A DNA stretch of 64,000 nt from an uncultured Clostridia bacterium (GCA_934500705.1 CAKSTI010000006.1:75037-139036), one strand, 5' to 3'; counted from the first letter of the stretch, positions 17,863 to 25,247 are shown. Notes: a model not told the origin generated them from the letters alone. Made by a program: numbers and translations.

Positions 17863-19053
17863 GTGGAAAATACTTCAAAGAGCAACTACAAGCTGACATA
17901 CCTTTTTATGCTGACGTACCTTGTGAGCTACATAACAAGGATTAACTACGGCACGGTTATAGCGGAGATGGTGGTGCGCACGCACTTTTCCAAGGCGCTT
18001 TTGTCTATGGCGCTGACGGGCAGCTTTGTTACATACGGCGTGGGGCAGCTCATAAGCGGCAAGTGCGGCGACAGATTTCAGCCGAAGGTACTTGTTTTTG
18101 CAGGGCTTTTGGTAACAACGGCGATGAACCTTTTAATTCCGCTGTGCAGAACCCCGTATCAGATGGCGGCGGTTTGGTGCGTAAACGGCTTTGCGCAGGC
18201 ATTTATGTGGCCGCCGATTGTAAGGCTTATGGCGGCGCTTTTGACAGACGAGGAATACAAGAGGGCGTCCGTGGTGGTTTCGTGGGGCAGTTCTGTCGGC
18301 ACGATTGTCATCTACCTTGCCGCACCGGCTATAATCTCGCTTTCAAGCTGGAAGGGCGTGTTTTTGTTTTCGGCGGCGGCAAGCGTAATTATGGCGTTTG
18401 TTTGGCAAAAGCTGTGCTGCAACATTGATATGCCGACCGCAGTTTACAAAACAAAGGACGGGGAAAAAGGAAAAATATTTACCCCTCTTTTTATCTGCAT
18501 AATGCTTGCAATTATTCTGCAAGGCTCTCTGCGTGACGGGGTTACAACGTGGCTGCCGTCATACATATCGGAAACGTACAATTTAAGCAGTGTAATATCA
18601 ATACTGACAAGCGTAGTGTTGCCGATATTCAGCATAATCTGCTCCCAGGCGGCGGCGGTACTGTACCGCAAAGTCTTTAAAAATCCGCTTATGTGCTCCG
18701 CCGTTATCTTTGCGTTCGGTGCGGTGAGCGCAACGCTCCTCTTTGCCTTTTCCGGCAGGGGTGCGGCGCTTTCACTCATTCTGGCGGCACTGCTCACGGG
18801 CTGTATGCACGGGGTCAACCTCATTTTAATCTGTATGATACCGGCATACTACAAGGCAAGGGGCAATGTTTCCACAATCTCGGGAATTTTAAATTCGTGC
18901 ACATATATAGGAAGTGCAATTTCCACATATGCAATAGCCATAGTTTCCGAAAACATCGGCTGGCATATGACGGTGGGTATGTGGGCGCTCATTGCCCTTG
19001 CCGGGACGGCTGTATGCGCCGTTTGCGTACGGCCGTGGAAAAGGCAGTTTTAA
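17863..19053 (+). CDS. major facilitator superfamily transporter (organophosphate antiporter-like)
   Basis: A 396-residue polytopic membrane protein with about 12 hydrophobic segments. YLVSYITRINYGTVIAEM in the first helix and GQLISGKCGDRFQPK in the loop between helices 2 and 3 (the MFS G-x-x-x-D-R-x-G-R-like motif A) identify the superfamily; the RxNYG pattern recalls sugar-phosphate antiporters of the UhpC/GlpT group. The GTG start at 17863 follows GGGGAGG at good spacing; there is no ribosome site before the upstream ATG at 17794. Substrate unknown. Its stop lies on top of the end of an inverted proB remnant. Confidence 0.85.
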   Translation: MENTSKSNYKLTYLFMLTYLVSYITRINYGTVIAEMVVRTHFSKALLSMALTGSFVTYGVGQLISGKCGDRFQPKVLVFAGLLVTTAMNLLIPLCRTPYQMAAVWCVNGFAQAFMWPPIVRLMAALLTDEEYKRASVVVSWGSSVGTIVIYLAAPAIISLSSWKGVFLFSAAASVIMAFVWQKLCCNIDMPTAVYKTKDGEKGKIFTPLFICIMLAIILQGSLRDGVTTWLPSYISETYNLSSVISILTSVVLPIFSIICSQAAAVLYRKVFKNPLMCSAVIFAFGAVSATLLFAFSGRGAALSLILAALLTGCMHGVNLILICMIPAYYKARGNVSTISGILNSCTYIGSAISTYAIAIVSENIGWHMTVGMWALIALAGTAVCAVCVRPWKRQF

Positions 19054-19204
19054 CGTTTGCCGGCAAAAATCGTGCCGACCTCTCTGCCGTTTACAATGTC
19101 GAACAGGGCGTCCGGATTTCTGCCGTTTGTCACCACGGTGCCGATGCCCTGTGCGGTTACGAGCTTTGCGGTGCGGAGCAAAAAATCAATGCCGCTCTCG
19201 GTAA
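19050..19204 (-). pseudogene. proB: remnant of the 3' end of glutamate 5-kinase gene
   Basis: Read on the minus strand, this segment gives about 50 codons ending in TAA that match the end of the glutamate 5-kinase amino-acid-kinase domain: TAKLVTAQGIGTVVTNGRNP, then DALFDIVNGREVGTIFAGKR. Glutamate 5-kinases have the same order (AAK...A..GID..I.NG..P..I..I..GE.VGT.F). The upstream 80% of the gene is missing and no start or ribosome site is present, so it is a decayed fragment left between the MFS gene and the PTS gene. The stop codon overlaps the MFS stop region. The rest of the proline pathway is not in the window. Confidence 0.7.
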
Positions 19205-19280
19205 AAAAATTCAAAGAATATTTTTCTTTCGTTTACAGACAATATCAATGAAAAAAATCTGTAATATGGGAGATTATGCT

Positions 19281-21371
19281 ATGAAAGACAAAGTATTCGG
19301 CGTGCTCCAACGCATAGGCAGGTCATTTATGCTGCCCATTGCGCTGCTGCCCGTCGCCGGCTTGTTTCTCGGCATTGGCAGTTCGTTTACCAACGAAACT
19401 ATGCTAAATGCCTACAACCTCTCGTCCGTAATATATCAGGGCGGAATTTTATACACCGTTTTAGACATTTTAAGCCGTGCAGGCAGTGCGGTGTTTAACA
19501 ACCTTGCGCTTTTGTTTGCAATGGGTGTGTCAATAGGTATGGCAAAGCGTGAAAAAGAGGTGGCGGCTCTGTCGAGCGTTATTGCCTACCTCATAATGAA
19601 CACTGCCATAAGCACGCTCATCACGGCAGCCGGCGGAGTTGAGGCGATGCCGGCAAACTCAACGGCTGATGTGCTCGGAATAACGACACTGCAAATGGGA
19701 GTTTTCGGCGGAATAATTGTGGGACTGGGAGTTGCATCACTGCACAATCGGTTCTACAAGACAGAACTTCCGCAGGTGCTGTCGTTTTTCAGCGGAACAC
19801 GTTTTGTGCCGATAGTCAGCAGTATTGTATACCTCGGAGTAGGTATTCTGATGTTTTACGTATGGCCTGTTATTCAGACGGGCATTTCGTGGCTCGGAAA
19901 TCTCGTTATACGCTCCGGCTACGCCGGAACGTGGATTTACGGAATAATCGAGCGTGCGCTCATTCCGTTCGGTCTGCATCACGTTTTCTACATTCCGTTC
20001 TGGCAGACGGCGCTGGGCGGCTCGGCGATTATTGACGGCGCTGTTGTCAACGGTGCGCAAAATATTTTCTTTGCAGAGCTTGCCTCAAAGGCAACCAAGG
20101 TGTTCTCCGTGGAGGCAACACGATTTATGTCGGGTAAGTTCCCGTTTATGATTTTCGGTCTGCCGGGTGCGGCGCTTGCAATGTATCAAACGGCAAAACC
20201 GCAAAAAAAGAAACTCGTCGGCAGTTTGCTCGTATCTGCGGCGCTCACCGCAATGCTCACCGGTATAACCGAACCGCTTGAATTTACATTTCTGTTCGTT
20301 GCGCCGCTTATGTATGCAGTGCACTGCGTTTTTGCGGGTCTTTCGTATATGCTTATGCACATTTTAAACGTCGGTGTGGGTATGACGTTCTCCGGCGGAC
20401 TCATAGACTTATTCCTGTTCGGCATTTTGCAAGGAAATGCCAAAACTCACTGGCTGTGGATAGTTGCCGTGGGCGTGGTATATTTCTTCCTGTATTACGG
20501 CGTGTTTAAGTTTATGATATTAAAGCTGAACCTCAAAACACCCGGACGTGACGACGATGCGGAAACCAAACTGTATACACGCAAGGACGTGGACGCACGC
20601 AAGAGCGGAAAGGCTGATTTTTCGCAAAGTGCGCAGATTTTAAGCGGTCTTGGCGGCAGAGCGAATATTGCCGACCTTGACTGCTGTGCCACAAGACTCC
20701 GTGTCACCGTGCACAATCCGCAGGCGGTGGACGACGCCTCGCTCAAAGCGAGCGGTGCCTCCGGCGTAATTCACAGCGGAAACGGCGTTCAGGTGATATA
20801 CGGTCCGCAGGTTTCTGTTATAAAATCACGTCTTGACGACTATATGGCATCGCCGCAAAGCGCCGACGATACGCCCCCTCCGCCGAGCGAACCGACAGTT
20901 AAAAAAGATGCGCCGATGCGCCAAACCGTGCTCTATGCGCACGCCGACGGCAAGATTGTCAATCTGAGAGATGTGGACGACGAGGCGTTTTCCTCGCTCG
21001 CTCTGGGTAACGGTGTTGCAATAGAGCCGGAGGGCGGCAAGCTCTATTCCCCCTGCGACGGCGTAGTGGAAAATGTTTACGACACCTGTCACGCCGTGAC
21101 GGTTACGAGTGACGACGGTGCGGAAATTCTCCTTCACATCGGCATAGACACCGTCAACCTCAAAGGCAAATACTTTAAATCGCACGTCAAGGGCGACCAA
21201 AGAATTAAAAAGGGCGATTTGCTGATTACCTTTGATGCCGAAAAGATAAAGTCCGAGGGTTACAAGCTCACAACGCCGATGATTGTGTGCAACACCGATG
21301 CGTACAAGTCGGTGGAAACCGTGAAAAGCGGCAAAACCAAGCACGGTGCGCAGATTTTAAAATTGCAATAA
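19281..21371 (+). CDS. PTS glucose/maltose-family transporter, fused EIICBA
   Basis: A 696-residue phosphotransferase permease that imports and phosphorylates a sugar of the glucose family. Domain order: EIIC (residues 1-430, about 10 membrane segments; GLHHVFYIPFWQTALGG and GITEPLEFTFLFVAPLMYA are substrate-domain hallmarks); EIIB (about 450-520) with the phosphocysteine in DCCATRLRVTV; EIIA/Crr-like (about 560-696) with the phosphohistidine in LLHIGIDTVNLKGKYF. The FYIPFWQTA form after GLHH is nearer to maltose/alpha-glucoside permeases than to PtsG or NagE, so an alpha-glucoside or glucose is the likely substrate. Start at 19281 after GGGAGA. No antiterminator or regulator gene adjoins it. 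Confidence 0.9.
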   Translation: MKDKVFGVLQRIGRSFMLPIALLPVAGLFLGIGSSFTNETMLNAYNLSSVIYQGGILYTVLDILSRAGSAVFNNLALLFAMGVSIGMAKREKEVAALSSVIAYLIMNTAISTLITAAGGVEAMPANSTADVLGITTLQMGVFGGIIVGLGVASLHNRFYKTELPQVLSFFSGTRFVPIVSSIVYLGVGILMFYVWPVIQTGISWLGNLVIRSGYAGTWIYGIIERALIPFGLHHVFYIPFWQTALGGSAIIDGAVVNGAQNIFFAELASKATKVFSVEATRFMSGKFPFMIFGLPGAALAMYQTAKPQKKKLVGSLLVSAALTAMLTGITEPLEFTFLFVAPLMYAVHCVFAGLSYMLMHILNVGVGMTFSGGLIDLFLFGILQGNAKTHWLWIVAVGVVYFFLYYGVFKFMILKLNLKTPGRDDDAETKLYTRKDVDARKSGKADFSQSAQILSGLGGRANIADLDCCATRLRVTVHNPQAVDDASLKASGASGVIHSGNGVQVIYGPQVSVIKSRLDDYMASPQSADDTPPPPSEPTVKKDAPMRQTVLYAHADGKIVNLRDVDDEAFSSLALGNGVAIEPEGGKLYSPCDGVVENVYDTCHAVTVTSDDGAEILLHIGIDTVNLKGKYFKSHVKGDQRIKKGDLLITFDAEKIKSEGYKLTTPMIVCNTDAYKSVETVKSGKTKHGAQILKLQ

Positions 21372-21377
21372 TGGGTA

Positions 21378-21406
21378 TTGACAAATTGGGGAAATGAATA
21401 TATAAT
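21378..21406 (+). promoter_or_regulatory. promoter of antisense RNA, module copy A
   Basis: TTGACA (21378-21383) and TATAAT (21401-21406) with a 17-base spacer; start point predicted near 21413. Confidence 0.8.
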
Positions 21407-21412
21407 AAGGTT

Positions 21413-21497
21413 AGAAAAGGCAAGACCGTAACGGTTATGCCCATTTAGATTGTTAAAGAAATAACGCTCTGCTTTGGACGGTGGGCGTTATTTTTTT
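21413..21497 (+). ncRNA. predicted antisense RNA (antitoxin RNA) of module copy A
   Basis: From a consensus promoter this RNA of about 85 nt has a 5' hairpin (GGCA...TGCC with ACCG/CGGT inside) and ends at a hairpin AATAACGC/GCGTTATT with a T run. That terminator overlaps the stop codon and 3' end of the converging peptide gene on the other strand, giving about 40 complementary bases. The same arrangement with the same 5' hairpin occurs at 35760-35843 and 58463-58547. The layout is that of convergent type I toxin-antitoxin pairs. No Rfam family is recognised. Confidence 0.65.
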
Positions 21498-21553
21498 ATG
21501 GAAATTATTATAATCAACAAAATCATAAATGAAATTATGTAATTACAATCCAC
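21488..21553 (-). CDS. small hydrophobic peptide, predicted type I toxin (copy A)
   Basis: A 21-codon gene starting with GTG: the peptide starts (M)DCNYIISFMILL, continues with an Ile-rich stretch and ends SIKK. It would span the membrane once. Evidence that it is real: a strong GGGGAGGTGG ribosome site 5-7 bases upstream, its own promoter at 21641-21669, and two paralogues (35834-35899 and 58404-58472) in which the DCNYIISFM start and SIKK end are kept while middle codons vary among Ile/Leu/Val. The 5' UTR can pair CTTTCTC with GAGAGGG next to the ribosome site, which would restrain translation. Function as a membrane toxin is inferred from size, hydrophobicity and the convergent antisense RNA; it does not match TxpA, BsrG or Fst sequences that I know. 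Confidence 0.7.
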   Translation of the reverse strand: MDCNYIISFMILLIIIISIKK

Positions 21554-21640
21554 ATTACCACCTCCCCTCTCGACTTACAGTTGAGAAAGTTAGCGGCATA
21601 ACCGCCCAGTTTTCACTGTTTCGGACTTGCCTTTCGCTTT

Positions 21641-21669
21641 ATTATACAACATTTCTCGACAAAATTCAA
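21641..21669 (-). promoter_or_regulatory. promoter of predicted toxin mRNA, copy A
   Basis: Minus strand TTGAAT (21664-21669) and TATAAT (21641-21646), 17 bases apart. The mRNA starts near 21634 and has a 5' UTR of about 80 nt beginning AAAGGCAAGTCCG, very similar to the start of the antisense RNA. Confidence 0.8.
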
Positions 21670-21707
21670 TAGTATAATTCAGTTATGCTCAAATTATCGA
21701 AAACCCC

Positions 21708-21736
21708 TTGAAAAATAATTTATTCTGGGGTATAAT
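21708..21736 (+). promoter_or_regulatory. promoter of structured RNA/SLOG gene, copy A
   Basis: TTGAAA (21708-21713) and TATAAT (21731-21736), 17 bases apart, divergent from the toxin promoter. The same sequence is preserved in copy C. Confidence 0.8.
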
Positions 21737-21741
21737 AAAGA

Positions 21742-21919
21742 TGCTATCAAATTTTTTAATATGACCATTGTAAGAGGGTACGCTATTACAAAAAGCGTAC
21801 ACTCTTGTTTCGATTTCCTCTTACGAAGTCATATTTAGAATTTGGTAGCAGAACTCTAATGAAACAGAGAAGTACGTTTTTTATACGCAGCTCTCTGTTT
21901 TGAGAACTGCGTATTTTTT
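21742..21919 (+). ncRNA. structured RNA upstream of SLOG gene, copy A
   Basis: About 178 nt between a consensus promoter and an intrinsic terminator. A long hairpin covers 21742-21850: TGCTATCAAATT pairs with AATTTGGTAGCA, ATATGAC (21759-21765) with GTCATAT (21828-21834), GTAAGAGG (21770-21777) with CCTCTTAC (21817-21824), and GTACGC (21778-21783) with GCGTAC (21795-21800). The bulge TTGTTTCG (21805-21812) is shared by other copies. AAACAGAG (21862-21869) is complementary to CTCTGTTT (21893-21900) within the terminator hairpin TACGCAG...CTGCGTA (21884-21913) that is followed by six T. This suggests either a stand-alone small RNA with a pseudoknot or a terminator/antiterminator switch for the gene that starts 15 bases later. 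Confidence 0.7.
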
Positions 21920-21934
21920 ATGGGGGTATTCAAA

Positions 21935-22480
21935 ATGGAAAGACTTAAAACAGCGGCGTATTTTGGTGAGGATTTGAGAAATTTGAACGACGTGTCGTGG
22001 CTCAGAGGCAGAATTGAAAAAACAGTTGACTTCATTATTAAAAAAGAGATAACAACCGTTTTGATTTATCCGAGAACGGACTTTGAGATGCTGTGTGCCG
22101 ACGCTGTTTCCGACAAGCTCAAAAGCCACCCGGAAATTGAACTCCGCCTTGTATTTCCGACGATAGACGACAAGTATATGAAAGATATGTACGGCCTCGG
22201 CGGTGCTCCGCTTGACGAGAGAGAGGACGTAACCGAGAATTTATACAAAAAAATCGTTGAGGCGGCAGACATAATATACAGATATGTTCCGAGTCTTACT
22301 TCATACTGCGCAAAAGCCTCCGAACTTGCCGGTGCACTTGACAAAACGGTTGTTGAAATGGGATTGGAACGCTCGGAACTGCCGGCTGATTACAACGAAA
22401 GAGTAAAAAGGTCACTGGAACGCACGAGGGATATGCAACTTCGTTATACAAAGGGCAGAGATGACGTTTTCAAACATTAA
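21935..22480 (+). CDS. SLOG/DUF1273-like Rossmann protein, copy A
   Basis: A 181-residue soluble protein. The layout resembles SLOG (YpsA/DUF1273) nucleotide-binding proteins: first strand LKTAAYFGEDL, second strand and helix TTVLIYPRTDFEMLCADAVS, then IELRLVFPTID, and later AADIIYRYVPSLTSYCAKAS. The usual first-strand glycine loop is modified (YFGED instead of FxGHR), so ligand binding is uncertain. Residues 140-181 are a charged helix. The start at 21935 is preferred because GGGGGT lies 8 bases upstream; an ATG at 21920 sits in the terminator T run. It is about 97% identical to the protein at 57470-58015. Its place just after the structured RNA's terminator implies that read-through of that terminator sets its level. 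Confidence 0.65.
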   Translation: MERLKTAAYFGEDLRNLNDVSWLRGRIEKTVDFIIKKEITTVLIYPRTDFEMLCADAVSDKLKSHPEIELRLVFPTIDDKYMKDMYGLGGAPLDEREDVTENLYKKIVEAADIIYRYVPSLTSYCAKASELAGALDKTVVEMGLERSELPADYNERVKRSLERTRDMQLRYTKGRDDVFKH

Positions 22481-22524
22481 AAAACGCAGTCGGAGATTGC
22501 GGTCGGGTACTGTTTATACACAAT

Positions 22525-22560
22525 AAAAATCGGCAAGCGCATCAGCGCTTACCGATTTTT
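22525..22560. terminator. bidirectional terminator between SLOG copy A and tRNA-Leu
   Basis: AATCGGCAAGCGC pairs with GCGCTTACCGATT and is flanked by A and T runs; it can end the SLOG transcript on the plus strand and the tRNA transcript on the minus strand. Confidence 0.75.
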
Positions 22561-22646
22561 GGTGCCGGTGGTCGGGGTCGAACCGACACGGTGTTGCCAC
22601 CACGAGATTTTGAGTCTCGCACGTCTGCCAATTCCATCACACCGGC
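22560..22646 (-). tRNA. tRNA-Leu (anticodon CAA)
   Basis: An 87-base class II tRNA with encoded CCA. The acceptor stem is GCCGGTG/CACCGGC; the anticodon stem CGAGA/TCTCG encloses CTCAAAA, giving anticodon CAA for codon UUG; a long variable arm (GGTGGCAACACC) marks it as tRNA-Leu; the T arm reads GTCGGTTCGACCCCGAC. TTGCAA-17-TATTAT upstream is a likely promoter. Confidence 0.95.
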
Positions 22647-22721
22647 GTGAACCACTAATATATAATAACACAATTTTTTAAGTATTGCAAGACATTTTTT
22701 GCGAAAAATGCAAATTTTTTA

Positions 22722-23606
22722 TCATTCTTTTCTGAACACGTCCGCAACCTCGGAAATGGAAATATACGCACCCTCGTCAATACTGTGGACAATGTCCTTT
22801 AATTTGCTTATCTGAAAACGGTTTGCGATAAAATAAACAATCGTTTTTTCCGCTTTGGAATATCCGCCGTTTGCCTTGATTGTCGTCATACCGCTCTTGA
22901 ATTCATCGGAGAGCGCAGAGCAGATTTCGTCCGGCTTTTCGGTAACGATAAGCGCAGCCTTTTCCCTGTCGAAACCTTCAACAATAAAGTCTATGGTCTT
23001 TAATGCGCCGAAATACGTCACAATGGAGTAAAGCGGCAGTATCCAGCTGTTTACCGCAAAACCGCTCACGATGTATAAAATCAGATTATACACCATAACA
23101 AACGTACCGACGGAAATGCCGAGCCTTTTTGCAAATATCACTGCCATTACCTCGATGCCGTCCATAGCGCCGCCGCATTTTATTGCAAGACCGCTGCCTA
23201 TGCCGGAGATAACGCCGCCGAACAGTGCGCAGAGCAACAAATCCTCCCCCGCAAGAGGCGAGGCAATGCTCACATCTATCGGCAAAACATCGGTGATTAG
23301 ATATGATGCGAGCGAATATATTGCAACCGTGTAGATTGCATAAAAAGTGAACAGTCCGCCCTGCTTTTTAAAGCCGTACAAAAACAGCGGAATGTTTAAA
23401 ATTATCAGAAATACCGAAAGCGAAAGGTATTCCGGAGTAAGCTGTGCAAGGAGCATCGAAGTGCCGGAAATTCCGCTGTCGTACAGCTTTACCGGATAGA
23501 GAAAAAGCGTTATGCCCACTGCGTTTATAATTCCGGCAAGGGTGAGCATTATTATATTGGAAAGTTTTATTTTAGCTATAACAATCCCTCCATATCCTTT
23601 GCACAT
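22722..23606 (-). CDS. YitT family membrane protein (DUF2179 C-terminal domain)
   Basis: A 294-residue protein of the YitT family. Residues 20-215 hold about five membrane segments (IIMLTLAGIINAVGITLFLY; GGVISGIGSGLAIKCGGAMDG with the conserved GxGxGLxxxxGGxxDG motif); the cytoplasmic C-terminus carries a DUF2179 domain (EKPDEICSALSDEFKSGMTT...GYSKAEKTIVYFIANRFQIS). Function of the family is not established. The start is uncertain: the ATG at 23606 overlaps the peptidase gene by 31 bases, and the only good ribosome site (GGAGGG near 23588) is downstream of it, so the true start may be a non-ATG codon near 23583. Confidence 0.85.
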   Translation of the reverse strand: MCKGYGGIVIAKIKLSNIIMLTLAGIINAVGITLFLYPVKLYDSGISGTSMLLAQLTPEYLSLSVFLIILNIPLFLYGFKKQGGLFTFYAIYTVAIYSLASYLITDVLPIDVSIASPLAGEDLLLCALFGGVISGIGSGLAIKCGGAMDGIEVMAVIFAKRLGISVGTFVMVYNLILYIVSGFAVNSWILPLYSIVTYFGALKTIDFIVEGFDREKAALIVTEKPDEICSALSDEFKSGMTTIKANGGYSKAEKTIVYFIANRFQISKLKDIVHSIDEGAYISISEVADVFRKE

Positions 23607-24541
23607 TTTAGTCCGTACGCACTCTCGGCGCTCTTTACCGCATTTATAATCGCCTGCTCCATACAGTCGGAGCACAGCGTACCGATGGCATTAATATCCG
23701 CCTCAACGCCGCCGATGCTTGCGGCATAAATGCTGTCGCCGTCCGCAGTGGTGTTGACGGGGCGGATTGCCCTTGCATATGCGTTGCCTGCCATTGCGGC
23801 TATTTTGTTAAGCTGTGCCTTGTCAAACCGAGCGTTTGTAAACACTGCGCCAATCGTGGTGTTTGATACAAAAAGATTGCCACGGTCGGCTGTCGTGCCC
23901 GTCATTGCCGCATTGGAATTGGCAAAGGCGTCTTTTGTTTTATTTAACATTCCGGCAATTATTCTGCCGTTTTCGTACACATCTCCGAGGGCGTTCACGG
24001 CGACCACCGCACCGACTTTAAGCCCGTCATTCTCTATGGCGTACGCTCCGAGTCCCGACTTCATCATAAATTCCGCACCGCCGAGTTTGCCGACTGTTGC
24101 TCCCGTGCCTGCGCCTGCATTTCCCGTGCAAAACCTGCCTTCAAAAGCCGCCTGTGCCGCCGCCTTTCCCATTTCTTTGCCCGGGCGCACGCTTGCACTG
24201 CCGACGCACAAATCGTAAAGGCAAGAGGTGCAGACAAGCGGAACTTTGGCAAAGCCGGTGTCAAAACCTATGTCCATACCTTCGAGGTACTCCATAACTC
24301 CGCCGGCGCAGTCAAGTCCGAAGGCACTGCCGCCGCCGAGGACTACTGCGTGTATTTTGTCCGCCGCCGAAAGCGGATTTAAAAGATGCGTTTCTCTCGA
24401 CGCCGGGCCGCCGCCACGAATATCCAAACCGCACGGGGCGCCGCTCGGAAACACAATCGCCGTGACTCCCGTTGCATTTTTTTCGTCCGTGGCGTTGCCT
24501 ATTTTAAGATTTTCAAATTCACAAAGCGATATTTCCCTCAT
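23576..24541 (-). CDS. P1 family peptidase (DmpA/BapA-type aminopeptidase)
   Basis: A 321-residue N-terminal nucleophile hydrolase of family P1/S58, which cleaves itself and then removes N-terminal D- or beta-amino acids from small peptides or amides. The N-terminal part has GVTAIVFPSGAPCGLDIRGG and HAVVLGGGSAFGLDCAGGVM, highly typical; the self-cleavage region is FVSNTTIGAVFTNA, whose NTT motif supplies the nucleophile. No signal peptide. Start 24541 follows GAGGTG. It is 9 bases after an ECF transporter S component, so the pair may import and process a small metabolite. Confidence 0.88.
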   Translation of the reverse strand: MREISLCEFENLKIGNATDEKNATGVTAIVFPSGAPCGLDIRGGGPASRETHLLNPLSAADKIHAVVLGGGSAFGLDCAGGVMEYLEGMDIGFDTGFAKVPLVCTSCLYDLCVGSASVRPGKEMGKAAAQAAFEGRFCTGNAGAGTGATVGKLGGAEFMMKSGLGAYAIENDGLKVGAVVAVNALGDVYENGRIIAGMLNKTKDAFANSNAAMTGTTADRGNLFVSNTTIGAVFTNARFDKAQLNKIAAMAGNAYARAIRPVNTTADGDSIYAASIGGVEADINAIGTLCSDCMEQAIINAVKSAESAYGLKCAKDMEGLL

Positions 24542-24549
24542 AGCGCACC

Positions 24550-25104
24550 TCACGAGCGTGCCTTTATAATTCTGACTATTGCCGGAGAAAATACTGCGTT
24601 GATACCGAGTTCAATCAAAAAGTTTATGCCTATGAACGTCGTAAGCAAAAATACAACGATGTTGTTGCCGTCGGACATTTGCAAAAGCGTACTGCGAAAA
24701 ACCGTACTCATTGCAAGAATAAAAAGTCCCGTGTTCACAATGGGGCAAATAATCGCCGCCGCAATGCCTGCCGGGTAAACGTGATTTTTAAGCAACGCAA
24801 AAACAGCGCCCGACACCCAGCCTGCCGCCGTGCCCTTAAAGAGAATTAAAAACACCGTTGCAAACGGATTGAGTTGCAAAAGTCCCATAGAAAACGGGTC
24901 TTTCGGCAGGAAACACAAAACCACAACGCCAAAGACAAATCCTAAAAATGCACCGCACTTTCTGCCGTAAAGGCAAGCGCCTATAACAATGGGTATCTGC
25001 ACAAGTGCGATTGGAACGTTCATCGGTATGAGCGACGAAACGGATTGAAGTATTATCACCAGTGCCGCAAGTGCCGCTATTGCTGTCAAATTCTTAGTTT
25101 TCAT
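24550..25104 (-). CDS. ECF transporter S component (substrate unknown)
   Basis: A 184-residue membrane protein with about six hydrophobic segments that should bind a vitamin or similar small molecule and dock on the shared ECF energizing module (not in this window). The N-terminus TKNLTAIAALAALVIILQSV and LVQIPIVIGACLYGRKCGAF, with the AxxxA-type helix 1 and the GxxxGxxxG later loop, suit S components. Start 25104 with GGAGAG. Cotranscribed with the P1 peptidase and probably YitT. The specificity cannot be read; no riboswitch was seen upstream. Confidence 0.75.
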   Translation of the reverse strand: MKTKNLTAIAALAALVIILQSVSSLIPMNVPIALVQIPIVIGACLYGRKCGAFLGFVFGVVVLCFLPKDPFSMGLLQLNPFATVFLILFKGTAAGWVSGAVFALLKNHVYPAGIAAAIICPIVNTGLFILAMSTVFRSTLLQMSDGNNIVVFLLTTFIGINFLIELGINAVFSPAIVRIIKARS

Positions 25105-25192
25105 AATTTCTCTCCTTTGACTCGTTTTTGTATATTTTAACACATCGGAGACTTTCAGTCAATCGGCAAAGAGAACAAAGTACATTAAATGA

Positions 25193-25221
25193 TTGACACG
25201 GATTTGAAAATGATGTATAAT
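25193..25221 (+). promoter_or_regulatory. promoter of acyl-CoA synthetase copy 2
   Basis: TTGACA (25193-25198) and TATAAT (25216-25221) with 17 bases between; the transcript begins only about 20 bases before the start codon. Confidence 0.85.
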
Positions 25222-25247
25222 AGTGTGCATCATTAGATAGCGGGACG

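Noticed and set aside
18693..19280. In-frame extension of the PTS protein by 196 codons upstream
   Set aside because: It lies inside the MFS gene and the proB remnant; a proper ribosome site and a PTS-like N-terminus are found at 19281.
21742..21919. Structured RNA as a known riboswitch, T-box or retron
   Set aside because: No T-box sequence, THI-box, SAM or purine motifs are seen and no reverse transcriptase is nearby; the divergent stems do not suit a ligand pocket conserved in sequence.
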